This document shows positions 1-8,999 of a stretch of DNA of 64,000 bases, in pieces. Made by a program: the position numbers and the translations under genes. Source of the stretch: CAVSWT01 sp963746735 (GTDB lineage Bacteria > Bacteroidota > Ignavibacteria > Ignavibacteriales > Ignavibacteriaceae); NCBI GenBank assembly GCA_963746735.1, contig CAVVCO010000016.1, forward strand, positions 186,001 through 250,000. Reading direction: 5' to 3'. The number at the start of each line of letters is the position of its first letter. The stretch's first letter is position 1. The notes below the pieces were generated by a model. It was not told where the DNA came from and did not search any database. It saw only the letters and a list, made by a program, of their open reading frames with translations.

Positions 1-292
1 GAATGATTGGCTTGTCTGATTTCTTTCTTATCTCCTTAACATATTCAAAAGTCTTCTCAATATTAATTCCGGCTTCTAAAGATATTTGTGAGGAATGTTG
101 AATAGTCGGTCCATCTGCCAAAGGATCGCTAAATGGAAATCCTATTTCCAGCATATCAGCACCAGCATTTAACACTTCAACAGCCAATTCTGAGAAATTA
201 TTTTTATCAGGAAATCCGCTGGTTAAAAAGACTGATAATACTTTTTCGTTGTTTTTATTTTTTTCAGATATGTAATTTGAGATAGTATTCAT
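1..292 (-). CDS. trpA: Tryptophan synthase alpha chain, 5' part (runs off left edge)
   Basis: Catalyses the retro-aldol cleavage of indole-3-glycerol phosphate to indole and glyceraldehyde 3-phosphate in the TrpA2B2 complex. The first 97 codons are visible; the gene continues beyond the window. The translated N-terminus contains the TIM-barrel active-site segment DMLEIGFPFSDPLADGPT, with Glu49 and Asp60 at exactly the positions of the two catalytic acids known in the family. The ATG directly follows the trpB stop codon with no gap, so translation is probably coupled. It is the last visible gene of the trp operon. Confidence 0.96.
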   Translation of the reverse strand, partial: MNTISNYISEKNKNNEKVLSVFLTSGFPDKNNFSELAVEVLNAGADMLEIGFPFSDPLADGPTIQHSSQISLEAGINIEKTFEYVKEIRKKSDKPII

Positions 293-1498
293 CTATAATT
301 GTTCCCCTAAATATTTTGTTATGGTATTCAAATCCTTATCTCCGCGTCCACTTACATTAACAACAACTATTTCATCCTTATTTGTTTTCGGCATTAAATA
401 ATTCAAATGTGCAATTGCGTGAGCTGATTCAAGTGCAGGAATTATCCCTTCTTTTTGTGAAATTAGTTTTGTTGCTTCCAAAGCTTCGTCATCAGTGACA
501 GAATAATATTCAGCTTTTATTTCATCTTTTAAGAAACTGTGCTCCGGCCCCACGCCCGGATAATCAAGTCCCGCCGAGATTGAATGTACTTCTGCAACTT
601 GTCCTTCTTTACTTTGCAGCAAGTAAGTTTTCATCCCTTGAAAAATTCCTTCCCTTCCTAATGTTAAAGTCGCGCAATGCTTATTTGTATTTATTCCATA
701 ACCGCCAGCTTCAACTCCAATTAATTTTACTTCATCATTTATAAATGGATAAAACATTCCAATCGCATTGCTGCCGCCGCCGACACATGCAACAATGTAA
801 TCGGGCAGAGAATTTTCTTTTTCTAAGATTTGTTCTTTTGTTTCTTTTCCAATTATGGATTGAAAATCTCTGACCATCATTGGGTAAGGATGCGGGCCAA
901 CAACAGAACCGATTATGTAATGAGTGTCTTTAACATTTGTAACCCAATCTCTTATCGCTTCATTAGTTGCGTCCTTCAAGGTTTTGCTTCCGGAAGTTAC
1001 TGGAATAACTTCTGCTCCAAGCAATTTCATTCTAAAAACATTTGGGCTTTGCCTTTCCATATCGACTTCACCCATGTAAACAAAACATTTTAAACCAAAC
1101 TTTGCACAGACAGTTGCGGTTGCAACCCCATGTTGTCCGGCGCCTGTCTCAGCAATGATTCTTGTTTTACCAAGCTTTTTTGCTAATAAAATCTGACCTA
1201 AAGCGTTATTGATTTTATGCGCTCCGGTATGACAAAGATCTTCACGTTTTAAATAAATTTTTGCGTTACCATAATGTTTTGTCAAACCTTCGGCAAAGGT
1301 TAATGGAGTTGGACGTCCGGTATAATCTTTATTTAAATCGAAAAGTTCTTTTTGAAATTCTTTTTCATCTTTTAATGAAAAATAAATTTCTTCCAATTCC
1401 TGCAAAGGTGTAATTAAAGTTTCGGGAACATACTTCCCGCCGTACTTTCCAAATCGTCCTTGTTTATCAGGATAATTATATTCAATTGTGTTTTGCAT
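293..1498 (-). CDS. trpB: Tryptophan synthase beta chain
   Basis: PLP enzyme that condenses indole, channelled from TrpA, with serine to give tryptophan. The protein has 401 residues, the usual TrpB1 length. Visible motifs are the PLP lysine in HTGAHKINNALGQ (Lys95), the catalytic glutamate in AETGAGQHG (Glu117) and the phosphate-binding loop GGGSNAIG. The start overlaps the end of the upstream DAHP synthase gene by 17 bases, and the stop abuts the trpA ATG. It looks intact and is a standard operon member. Confidence 0.98.
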   Translation of the reverse strand: MQNTIEYNYPDKQGRFGKYGGKYVPETLITPLQELEEIYFSLKDEKEFQKELFDLNKDYTGRPTPLTFAEGLTKHYGNAKIYLKREDLCHTGAHKINNALGQILLAKKLGKTRIIAETGAGQHGVATATVCAKFGLKCFVYMGEVDMERQSPNVFRMKLLGAEVIPVTSGSKTLKDATNEAIRDWVTNVKDTHYIIGSVVGPHPYPMMVRDFQSIIGKETKEQILEKENSLPDYIVACVGGGSNAIGMFYPFINDEVKLIGVEAGGYGINTNKHCATLTLGREGIFQGMKTYLLQSKEGQVAEVHSISAGLDYPGVGPEHSFLKDEIKAEYYSVTDDEALEATKLISQKEGIIPALESAHAIAHLNYLMPKTNKDEIVVVNVSGRGDKDLNTITKYLGEQL

Positions 1499-2516
1499 AA
1501 ATATTAATTCTCTTATTTACTATTGGTGCTATTTGCTCAATTTTATCTAATAATATTTTAAAGTTCTTTGGTGTTAGCGATTGAAAGCCATCCGATAAAG
1601 CCTGATCTGGATGATTGTGCACTTCAATAATTAATCCATCTGCACCACAGGCAACCGCTGCCAATGCCATTGGTGTTACTTTGTCCCAAATTCCAATGCC
1701 GTGAGAGGGGTCAACTATAATAGGAAGGTGAGAGTTTTTCTTTATTACCGGGATAGCATTTAAATCTAATGTATTTCTTGTCATTGTTTCAAAAGTTCTA
1801 ATTCCTCTTTCGCAAAGAATAACATTGTAATTGCCTTGTGAAAGGATATACTCTGCACTCATTAAAAGATCTTCAATCGTCGCAGCCAATCCGCGTTTAA
1901 GTAAAATCGGATTTTTTAATTTCCCAACTGCTTCAAGCAAAGAAAAGTTTTGCATATTCCGCGCGCCAATTTGAATTATATCAGCTACTTCTGAAATTAA
2001 AGGAAGGGTTTGAGTATCTTTTGCTTCAGTTACTATTTTCATATTCAATTCTTTTTTTACTTCAGCAAGATATTCCAATCCTTTTTCTTTTAATCCTTGA
2101 AATGAATAAGGACTTGAGCGAGGCTTGTACGCGCCAGCTCGTAATAAACTAATTCCCATTTCTTTAAGTTCACCTGCGATATCAAAAATTTGCTGTCTGC
2201 TTTCAACAGAACATGGACCAGCAATTATTCCTAAATTATCGCCGCCAAAAGCAACGTCATCAAATTTTATGATTGTATTTTCCGGTTTCATTTCACGGCT
2301 TACTAATTTGTATGGTTTAGTAACGCGCACAACTTCTTCAACCGATTCCATAATTAAAAAATCTTCTTCAATTAATTTTGCGCTTGGGCCTGTGATTCCA
2401 ATTGCTAATTTTATTGAACCTGGTATTTCGTGCGGTGTACAATCATTAGTAATAATTTTTTGTTTAACTTTTTCTATTGATGAACGCGAGGCGTCCAATT
2501 TCATTAGTATCAGCAT
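1482..2516 (-). CDS. aroF: 3-deoxy-7-phosphoheptulonate (DAHP) synthase, type I beta
   Basis: Condenses phosphoenolpyruvate and erythrose 4-phosphate, the first step of the shikimate pathway. Residues 1-70 form the small ferredoxin-like domain typical of the I-beta class, where feedback inhibitors act in relatives. The barrel follows from about residue 95 and shows GPCSVES, LRAGAYKPRSSPYSFQG and IVDPSHGIG, which hold the PEP and metal ligands. It lies inside the trp operon, overlapping trpF by 7 bases and trpB by 17. That placement suggests flux into chorismate is co-regulated with tryptophan demand. No chorismate mutase domain is visible. Confidence 0.95.
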   Translation of the reverse strand: MLILMKLDASRSSIEKVKQKIITNDCTPHEIPGSIKLAIGITGPSAKLIEEDFLIMESVEEVVRVTKPYKLVSREMKPENTIIKFDDVAFGGDNLGIIAGPCSVESRQQIFDIAGELKEMGISLLRAGAYKPRSSPYSFQGLKEKGLEYLAEVKKELNMKIVTEAKDTQTLPLISEVADIIQIGARNMQNFSLLEAVGKLKNPILLKRGLAATIEDLLMSAEYILSQGNYNVILCERGIRTFETMTRNTLDLNAIPVIKKNSHLPIIVDPSHGIGIWDKVTPMALAAVACGADGLIIEVHNHPDQALSDGFQSLTPKNFKILLDKIEQIAPIVNKRINIYAKHN

Positions 2517-3130
2517 TTGCCATTCCTTAGTGCATTAATTTTTTCAAAAAATTGTTTAAGCTTATGATGGTCTTTTTTACCTGGATATTCTTCCAGTGAA
2601 GATGAAACATCAATAGCAGAGGGATTAATTTTTTTTATAACTTCTTCAACATTTTCAATTGAAATTCCACCAGATAGAATAATTTTGTTTTTAAAATCAT
2701 TTGGAATTAAATACCAATTAAAAGTATTACCAGTCCCGCCATATTGATCTTTTGAAAATGAGTCAAGCAAAAAAGAAACATCTTTGTATTTGTTCAATAT
2801 TGAAAAATCAAAATCATTATTTATTCTAAAGCTTTTAATTACCGGTAAATTAATTTTTTCAATTACTTCAGGCGGTTCTTCACCGTGAAGCTGAAGAGCA
2901 TTTAATTTTACCTGGGCAGAAATATTATTTATCTCTTCAATTTTTTCATTAACAAATACTCCAATCTTCATCAAAAAAGGGGATAGCTGTTTTGAAATTA
3001 ATTCAGCATTATTTGGAGTAATATACCGTTTGCTTTTATCATAAAAGATAAATCCAATTGCATCTGCGCCAAGCTGCTGCGCTAGAATTGCATCTTCGAT
3101 ATTTGTAATTCCGCAAATCTTAACTCTCAA
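2510..3130 (-). CDS. trpF: Phosphoribosylanthranilate isomerase
   Basis: Amadori isomerase converting N-(5-phosphoribosyl)anthranilate to CdRP. The 206-residue TIM barrel is the normal length for a monofunctional TrpF. The N-terminus MRVKICGIT carries the general-base cysteine (Cys6), and the segment SFLLDSFSKDQYGGTG supplies the general-acid aspartate and the following phosphate loop. The C-terminal segment AIDVSSSLEEYPGKKD is the usual end motif. It overlaps trpC by 11 bases and aroF by 7. TrpC and TrpF are separate proteins here, unlike the enterobacterial fusion. Confidence 0.96.
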   Translation of the reverse strand: MRVKICGITNIEDAILAQQLGADAIGFIFYDKSKRYITPNNAELISKQLSPFLMKIGVFVNEKIEEINNISAQVKLNALQLHGEEPPEVIEKINLPVIKSFRINNDFDFSILNKYKDVSFLLDSFSKDQYGGTGNTFNWYLIPNDFKNKIILSGGISIENVEEVIKKINPSAIDVSSSLEEYPGKKDHHKLKQFFEKINALRNGKC

Positions 3131-3914
3131 CTTCGCACCATTCTTTCAATTCAAGCAGTTTTGATTTTATATTTTTTGACTTCATTAAATGTTCGCCAAC
3201 TAGAACAGCATTGGTTTTTGTATCTTTTAAGAATTCAATGTCTTGTTTCTCATGAATGCCGCTTTCAGAAACTAAAATAATGTCATCATGAATTTTTTCT
3301 GATAATTGTTTTGTCGTTTCAAGGCTGACTGAAAAGTCTTCTAAATTTCTGTTGTTGATTCCAATTATATTATTCAATTCAAAATTAATCTTTTCGATCT
3401 GGGGGAAGGAATGAAGCTCAAGTAAAACCTCCAAGCCAATTTCTTTTGCTGCATAAGTTAATTCGTTTATTTGATTTTTTGAAAGTGATTCGCAGATCAA
3501 TAAAATCATATCTGCGCCGTTGGCTTTTGCTTCAAAGATTTGATATTCATCAATAATAAAATCTTTTCGAAGTAATGGTGCATTTTTAATTTTAGCGATG
3601 TCTTTTAAGAATGAAATATCTCCTTTGAAAAAATTTTTATCAGTTAGAACCGAAACAGCTTGAACTTCACATTCAAAATAAATATCTGCTATTTTTAAGT
3701 GATTAAAATCTTCTCTAATAATTCCTTTTGAAGGGCTGGCCTTTTTTATTTCAGAGATGATTGAAATGCTTTTATTTTGTTTTACATTTTCTGCAAAGCT
3801 TAATGATTTCTTCTCGAAGAATTCCATTTCTTTAAATGAATTTAAAGTGTAATTCACTTTAAGAAATTTTACTTCTTCTTTTTTTACGTTATTTATTTCT
3901 TCAAGAATTGTCAT
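3120..3914 (-). CDS. trpC: Indole-3-glycerol phosphate synthase
   Basis: Cyclises and decarboxylates CdRP to indole-3-glycerol phosphate. The protein has 264 residues, normal for monofunctional TrpC. Motifs in order are SEIKKASPSKG (catalytic Lys), LLRKDFIIDEYQIFEA (second catalytic Lys), LLELHS (catalytic Glu), GINNRNL, VSESGI, and a phosphate-binding VLVGEHLMKS near the end. The gene overlaps trpD by 4 bases and trpF by 11, as expected for coupled translation. It looks intact. Confidence 0.97.
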   Translation of the reverse strand: MTILEEINNVKKEEVKFLKVNYTLNSFKEMEFFEKKSLSFAENVKQNKSISIISEIKKASPSKGIIREDFNHLKIADIYFECEVQAVSVLTDKNFFKGDISFLKDIAKIKNAPLLRKDFIIDEYQIFEAKANGADMILLICESLSKNQINELTYAAKEIGLEVLLELHSFPQIEKINFELNNIIGINNRNLEDFSVSLETTKQLSEKIHDDIILVSESGIHEKQDIEFLKDTKTNAVLVGEHLMKSKNIKSKLLELKEWCEVES

Positions 3915-4933
3915 TTGTATTTATCACCAAATTCTTTTAGCTCATTTAATTTTTTTAAAGTAGCACCGGATTTTATCGATTCTTCTGCAATGTTTTTACA
4001 TTCAATTAAATCATTAGAAATGCCAGAAGTTTTTAAAGCCATTGCAGAGTTAGCGACTACTACTTCATAAGCGGCGCCATTAGTTTTTCCGGAAAAAATA
4101 TTATAAATAATTTCGGCGTTTTCTTTTGCCGAACCGCCTTGAAGTTTATCCAGTGTAATTTTAGGGAAACCGAAATGGTCATTTGTCAGCGAGTAGAAAT
4201 ACATGGAGTGATCTTGATTAACCTCGTAAACTTTTGTTATATCGGTTAAAGTAATTTCATCATAAGCATTGCTGGTGCATAGAAAAGCTACTTTTTGCAT
4301 TTCTAACAATTTTATTGCATCGCTCATTAACCGGGCAGTTTCATCATTGAACGTTCCAATTAATTGTCTCTTTACGCCTGCAGGATTTGTAAGTGGTCCG
4401 AGAATGTTAAAAATAGAACGGAACTCCAATTCTTTTCTGATCGGCGCAACATGCTTCATCGCCGGATGATAAAGTGGTGCAAACAAAAATGCAATCCCTA
4501 TTTCATTTAATGCTTTTTCGGATAACTCAGGATTAAGCTGAACATCAACACCAAGTTCATGCAGTACATCAGAACTTCCGCTACGGCTGGAAATGGATCG
4601 ATTACCATGTTTAGCAACGCTAACACCTGCCCCGGCAACAACAAAAGAAACTGCGGTAGAAATATTAAAAGTTCCAGAACCATCACCGCCGGTTCCGCAA
4701 ACATCAATTACTCGTTCATTATCACATTTCACATTTATAACTTTTTCACGCATTGCTTTTATAAAGCCGGCAACTTCTTCAGATGTTTCGCCTTTTATTT
4801 TTAGAGCTGTGAGCAAGGATGCAATTTTAGAATTGTTTTCTTCACCGCTCATAATAGAATGCATAATATTGTAGGCTTCGTCAAAGGTTAAGCTTTCGCC
4901 AACCATAACTTTTTCTAAATAATTTTTTATCAT
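3911..4933 (-). CDS. trpD: Anthranilate phosphoribosyltransferase
   Basis: Transfers the phosphoribosyl group of PRPP to anthranilate. The protein has 340 residues, with an N-terminal helical domain and then the class IV PRTase fold. CGTGGDGSGTFNIS (79-92) is the PRPP-binding loop, KHGNRS (108-113) contributes to the anthranilate and PRPP sites, and RKELEFRSIFNILGPLTNP is the conserved hinge segment. It overlaps the reconstructed trpG end by 4 bases. It is a stand-alone TrpD, not the TrpGD fusion seen in enterobacteria. Confidence 0.97.
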   Translation of the reverse strand: MIKNYLEKVMVGESLTFDEAYNIMHSIMSGEENNSKIASLLTALKIKGETSEEVAGFIKAMREKVINVKCDNERVIDVCGTGGDGSGTFNISTAVSFVVAGAGVSVAKHGNRSISSRSGSSDVLHELGVDVQLNPELSEKALNEIGIAFLFAPLYHPAMKHVAPIRKELEFRSIFNILGPLTNPAGVKRQLIGTFNDETARLMSDAIKLLEMQKVAFLCTSNAYDEITLTDITKVYEVNQDHSMYFYSLTNDHFGFPKITLDKLQGGSAKENAEIIYNIFSGKTNGAAYEVVVANSAMALKTSGISNDLIECKNIAEESIKSGATLKKLNELKEFGDKYK

Positions 4934-5500
4934 AGCTCCAACCAGTTTTTTATAATGTTTTTACCTTCTAATGTTAAAATTGATTCAGGATGAAATTGAA
5001 TTCCTTCAACAGGATAATCTTTGTGCCGAATTCCCATAATTATTTCATCATCTGTCTCAGCAGAAATTTCCAAACAATCGGGCAGAGAATCTCTTTCCAC
5101 AATTAGATGAATGATATCTTGTTGCTTCAAAATTCTGCGGAATATTTTTGAAAATATTTTTTTCATCATGTTTTATGAATGAAGTTTTACCATGCATTAG
5201 GATTGGTGCTTTAATTACTTTCCCTCCGTAAACCATTCCCATTGTCTGATGCCCAAGACATACTCCAAGTATAGGAATTTTTTCCCCAAAATATTTAATT
5301 GCAGTGATAGATGCATTGGAATCTTCCGGCCTTCCAGGTCCTGGGGAAATTAAAATCTTATCAGGCTTTAATTCATCAATCTGGTTTTCATCCAGCTCGT
5401 CATTTCTTTTAACAATCAGCTTGCTTTTATATTTGCCCAAAAGCTGAACAAGGTTGTATGTGAATGAATCGTAGTTATCAATTACCAATATTTTCATCAA
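4930..5500 (-). CDS. trpG: Anthranilate synthase component II (glutamine amidotransferase), frameshifted
   Basis: Supplies ammonia from glutamine to TrpE. The class I amidotransferase triad is present: the Cys81 nucleophile in LGVCLGHQTMG and the His/Glu pair in GIQFHPES, but they lie in two reading frames. The first frame reads normally to ATRYHS, then runs into an unrelated tail. The second frame resumes with LIVERDSLPD. Removing one base near 5105-5110 restores a protein of about 189 residues, the usual TrpG length. The ATG may be either of two adjacent Met codons (5500 or 5497), both inside the end of trpE. A sequencing error is likelier than a real mutation in this otherwise intact operon. 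Confidence 0.9.
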
Positions 5501-6955
5501 TCACCTCTGCATATTTTAAAGCATTAACCAAAACTGCCGATTTATTTTTTACTTCTTTTGCTTCAAGTTCCGGTCTGCTGTCGGCAACAATACCGGCACC
5601 AGCCTGCCAGTAGATGGTATTATCTTTAGAAAACAATGTTCTGATTGCGATGCACATATCAAGGTTTCCGGAAAAATCAAAATAACCAACTGCACCGGCA
5701 TAAACATTCCTGGATTTCTTTTCGTAATCATCAATCAATTGTATAGCTCTGATTTTTGGAGCGCCTGTTACCGTGCCGGCAGGGAAGCATGACATTAAAG
5801 CATCAATTGAATCTTTATCGGATGCAAGCTTGCCTTCAACTTTAGAAACAATATGCATTACATGCGAGTATCTTTGCACTTTCATTTTTTCAGTAACGAC
5901 AACAGTATCATATTCACAAATTCTTCCAAGATCATTTCTTCCTAAATCAACGAGCATAGTATGTTCGGCAAGCTCTTTTGGATCATTCATTAAATTATCT
6001 TCAAGTTCCTTATCTTCTTGAGCCGTTCTTCCTCTCCGACGAGTTCCGGCAATTGGGAGCAATTGTGCTTTACCATTTTGCACTTTCAATAAATCTTCGG
6101 GAGATGTTCCAATTATTTTAAATTCATCTTTAAATTCAAGGAAATACATATACGGAGAAGGATTAATTATTCGAAGTGCACGGTAAACATTTAAAAGATC
6201 GCCGGAAAACTCAGTCGAAAATCTTTTTGATATTACTATTTGAAATATATCTCCTTCAACAATATTTTTTTTACCGGCTTCAACTTGTTCAAAAAATTCC
6301 TTGGCGTCAAAATCTTCATTGATTGTTCCATCAATTTTAAAATCAGAAATAAATTCAACCGGTTTTTTTAATTCTTCTCTAAGCTGCGCTAAAGTATTCT
6401 TTGCGTTTTGGTAAGCTTCATTAAGATTTGTTTTTTCGTCAACACTGATATTTGTGATTAAAATTATTTGATGCTTGTAATGATCAAATGCAAGAATTGT
6501 GTTATAAATTCCAAAGATTGAATCGTAATTATCAAATCGTTCGGATTTAAAATTTATGACTCTTTCCACAAGAGAAATATTTTCATAACCAAGATAGCCT
6601 ACAATTCCGCCGCTGAAATTAGGCAGCTCATCAATCTTTGGCTGCTTTTTTAGATTCTAATTTCATTGCGAATAAAATCAAAAATAGAAATTTTATGCTT
6701 AGCACTGCTTCCGTTTTTTAATTCAAATAAATCTAATCCAATATTAGCAAAAATCTTTTCCGGGTTTTTACCGATAAATGAATAGCGAGCCATATTGGTG
6801 GAACCTTCGACAGACTCCAGCAAAAAGCTTTGTTTATCTTTTTCTCGAATCTTTAAATAAGCTAAAACCGGAGTTAGCAGATCGGCAGTGATAACTTCGT
6901 AAACCGGGATTAGGTTATAATCTTTTGCAAGTTCTGAAAATTTTTCAAATGTCAT
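5478..6955 (-). CDS. trpE: Anthranilate synthase component I, frameshifted
   Basis: Converts chorismate and ammonia to anthranilate and is the usual point of Trp feedback inhibition. The N-terminal part (6650-6955) includes LLESVEG, the segment that binds the tryptophan inhibitor in relatives. The C-terminal chorismate-binding part has IAGTRRRGRT, VDLGRNDLGRI, FPAGTVTGAPKIRA and YAGAVGYFDFSG. The two parts are in different frames: the first stops at 6650, and the second can be read upstream as KKQPKIDELPNFSGGIVGY. The frame changes at a run of six T (plus strand) near 6647-6652. The restored length is about 492 residues, normal for TrpE. It is the first structural gene after the leader. Confidence 0.92.
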
Positions 6956-6984
6956 AAATTTATATCTTTTACGGTTTACTTAAA

Positions 6985-7020
6985 ACAAAAAACCCTTCTC
7001 AGTTAGATGAGAAGGGTTTT
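6985..7020 (-). terminator. trp attenuator (intrinsic terminator)
   Basis: A perfect 13-bp stem (6989-7001 with 7008-7020) with a 6-base loop is followed on the minus strand by a T-rich tract. It sits between the leader peptide and trpE, where a transcription attenuator is expected. The sequence TGAGAA just upstream (7037-7042) is complementary to the start of the terminator stem and could take part in an antiterminator. Confidence 0.9.
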
Positions 7021-7045
7021 AGGGTAAAAAATTATTTTCTCAAGT

Positions 7046-7141
7046 TCACTGAGTCATATTAAAAAATAATCCGTACCACCACCAAGAATTTGGGCTGGAA
7101 GTATTTTTTGTTTTGTAATATGATTCAGTTAAATTTTTCAT
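7046..7141 (-). CDS. trpL: trp operon leader peptide (31 aa, three consecutive Trp codons)
   Basis: A 31-codon reading frame starting at ATG 7141-7139 and ending TGA at 7046-7048. Residues 20-22 are Trp-Trp-Trp (codons at 7076-7084), followed by Tyr-Gly-Leu-Phe-Phe. It lies between a good promoter and an intrinsic terminator upstream of trpE. Sequence in codons 5-9 (7116-7129) can pair with 7048-7061 over 13 of 14 positions, giving a hairpin that encloses the Trp codons. This is the architecture of ribosome-mediated attenuation: stalling at the Trp codons when charged tRNA-Trp is low would melt this hairpin and favour read-through. The mechanism is inferred from known trp leaders; the elements themselves are directly visible. 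Confidence 0.9.
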   Translation of the reverse strand: MKNLTESYYKTKNTSSPNSWWWYGLFFNMTQ

Positions 7142-7152
7142 AATTGTAACTG

Positions 7153-7182
7153 CAAATATAAAACACTTTTTTTGTTTGTCAA
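7153..7182 (-). promoter_or_regulatory. trp operon promoter (TTGACA - 16 bp - TATATTTG)
   Basis: On the minus strand a TTGACA box (7177-7182) is separated by 16 bases from TATATTTG (7153-7160). The latter matches the TAnnTTTG -7 element of Bacteroidetes/Chlorobi promoters, with 19 bases from the TTG as usual. Transcription should begin only a few bases before the trpL ATG at 7141, so the leader mRNA would be almost leaderless. Confidence 0.85.
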
Positions 7183-7222
7183 GACAACAATAAAACTTTT
7201 TTCTGATTTGAATGAAAATTAA

Positions 7223-7771
7223 CTAAATATCCCACCCGAAAATAAAACTTAATCTAAACATATATTCAAATATATGAGAGTATGCTATTCTACTAATTTG
7301 ATCAATTGTCCCACCAATAACTTCTTTGGAGGTAGCTTTGTAATATCCAAATTCTATTGAAAAACCAGATGTAGCTTCAACACCAATACCAGCGTGGAGC
7401 ATAAATATTGTTGCATAGTCAGTTCCCCAGCTATTTGAGCCGCTGCCTCCTTCATTGGAATGTTCTAGTATACCTGCTGAAATGAAAAAAGGATCATAGA
7501 ACAAATATTTTCCACCTATTCCAAATTCCCAGCCGTGAAAATTTACATTCAAAGTATTCCCTACTTTAACTTGTAGAGCGATTTTTTTTGATAAGCGATA
7601 AGCAAAGCGGAGATGATAATCAATGGGTGCACCTTCTCCTCCTAAAATTCCTGTGTCGCCTAATTGATCGCTGGTTCTAATTTGGTGTACTCCTAAATCA
7701 AATCCAAGCTTGAAATTTTGTGCACTTATTATTGTACTTAAAAATAATATTAATACTGATAGCTTTTTCAA
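7223..7771 (-). CDS. Secreted beta-barrel-like protein, unknown function
   Basis: 182 residues with a clear signal peptide (MKKLSVLILFLSTIISAQ). The rest is rich in aromatic and glycine residues in alternating strands, and the end RLSFIFGWDI resembles the last strand of a small outer-membrane barrel. No catalytic motif is visible and the function is unknown. The next gene upstream (7815-8368) is a clear paralogue sharing QNF..LGFD, HQIR, GILGG, WEFG, YLFY, EHSNEGG and FGWDI, so this is a tandem duplication. The stop lies just beyond the trp promoter. Confidence 0.75.
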   Translation of the reverse strand: MKKLSVLILFLSTIISAQNFKLGFDLGVHQIRTSDQLGDTGILGGEGAPIDYHLRFAYRLSKKIALQVKVGNTLNVNFHGWEFGIGGKYLFYDPFFISAGILEHSNEGGSGSNSWGTDYATIFMLHAGIGVEATSGFSIEFGYYKATSKEVIGGTIDQISRIAYSHIFEYMFRLSFIFGWDI

Positions 7772-7814
7772 TTAGCCTCCCCAATAAAATTTATTTTCAA
7801 ATATTAAAAAATTT

Positions 7815-8368
7815 TTAAATATCCCACCCAAAAATTAAACTTAATCTTATCATGCCTTTAAATTTATATGGTTCAAAATAGTCTCCTATTTCTTCAGTCC
7901 ATTTTAGTCTTTTCCCAATTACCTTTTGTGAGAAGGGGAAATAATAATCTATTTCTGCAGAAAATAATTTAGAAGCTTTTATTCCAATTCCTGTTTGCAT
8001 CATAAATAAAGTGGCGTAAGATAATGAAACTTCATTATCAAGAGTTCCACCTTCATTTGAATGTTCAAATATTCCAACAGAGAGAAATACTGATTTATAA
8101 AATAAATATTGTCCATTTAAACCAAATTCCCATCCTGTAAATTCAGTATGTAATGTTCTCCCAATTTTAGCGGATAATGTTAAATCATTTAATGGGATGT
8201 AATATACAAATAAATGGAAGGCTCCTGGGAAACCATTTCCGCCTAAAATCCCGGAATTATTTTGATTCTTAATTCTAATTTGATGGATCTCAAAATCAAA
8301 TCCGAGCTGAAATTTTGTGAAATTGAAATTGTTGAAAAAATAATTACAATGAACAAAATTTTTTTCAT
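7815..8368 (-). CDS. Secreted beta-barrel-like paralogue, frameshifted
   Basis: Paralogue of the gene at 7223-7771. An ATG at 8366-8368 opens a signal peptide (MKKILFIVIIFSTISISQNF). The homologous sequence then continues in another frame as QLGFDFEIHQIRI, GILGGNGFPG, GWEFGLNGQYLFY, FEHSNEGG and ends in SLIFGWDI. The change of frame occurs in an AAAATTTC stretch near 8309-8318, and one added base restores a protein of about 185 residues. Apart from that point the paralogue reads cleanly. Whether the gene is broken or the base call is wrong cannot be told from the sequence alone. Confidence 0.75.
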
Positions 8369-8383
8369 AAAAAAATTACATAT

Positions 8384-8983
8384 TTATATTTGAAATAATA
8401 GTCCAAATCTAACCGTCATCGAATTAAAAATATTTATTTTCTTTTTATCAATTACAACTCTTGTTAATGGATTATATGAAATTAAATCTCTTGATTTACT
8501 AAAATCCTGGCTTATCTCAACAATAAAATTAACTGGAGTTTTTGCTGAGAATTTAATTCCACCGATAACTTCTAATGAAAAATTGTTATCTGAATTATCA
8601 ATGCCTTGTATATTGCCGTTAATTGTTGCCGGCATTCCTCCTGCCTTCAAACTATTAGAATAATAAAATGCACCTATTCCAACATAAGGTTCTATTGCCC
8701 AATTAATAGGGAAGTAATTAATTGAAATTCCAAAATTAAAAGGATAGTTGACATAGCCCGGTAGATATTCATTACTCAATTCTGAAAAATATATTCCGGT
8801 ACTTGCTTTAATGGAAAAAGGAATTTTTTCAAACGAATATTCGGCTAAAAAAGAAGGGCCGAACTGATAATCATAATATTTATTTGAAATAAGAAAATTA
8901 CCACCAACACCGATTCTCAAAGATTGTGGGAATAGGCAGATGTTTCCCAACAATAAAATCGTTATAAAAAATTTTTTTTTCAT
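8384..8983 (-). CDS. Secreted outer-membrane beta-barrel-like protein, unknown function
   Basis: 199 residues with a signal peptide (MKKKFFITILLLGNICLFPQ) followed by amphipathic strands: RIGVGGNFLISNKYYDYQFG, FSIKASTGIYFSEL, NFGISINYFPINWAIEPYVG and a final SMTVRFGLLFQI. The layout is that of an 8-10 strand outer-membrane barrel of the OmpA/porin-like superfamily. It is not an obvious paralogue of the two shorter neighbours. The gene lies in a same-strand cluster of envelope proteins. Function unknown. Confidence 0.7.
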   Translation of the reverse strand: MKKKFFITILLLGNICLFPQSLRIGVGGNFLISNKYYDYQFGPSFLAEYSFEKIPFSIKASTGIYFSELSNEYLPGYVNYPFNFGISINYFPINWAIEPYVGIGAFYYSNSLKAGGMPATINGNIQGIDNSDNNFSLEVIGGIKFSAKTPVNFIVEISQDFSKSRDLISYNPLTRVVIDKKKINIFNSMTVRFGLLFQI

Positions 8984-8999
8984 TAATGAATTTTTTTAA

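Noticed and set aside
830..1093. Open frame on the plus strand opposite trpB
   Set aside because: It lies entirely antisense to a well conserved trpB, lacks any family motif, and is a shadow of that gene's codon pattern. The same holds for the other long antisense frames over trpD, trpE, uvrA and the glycosidase genes.
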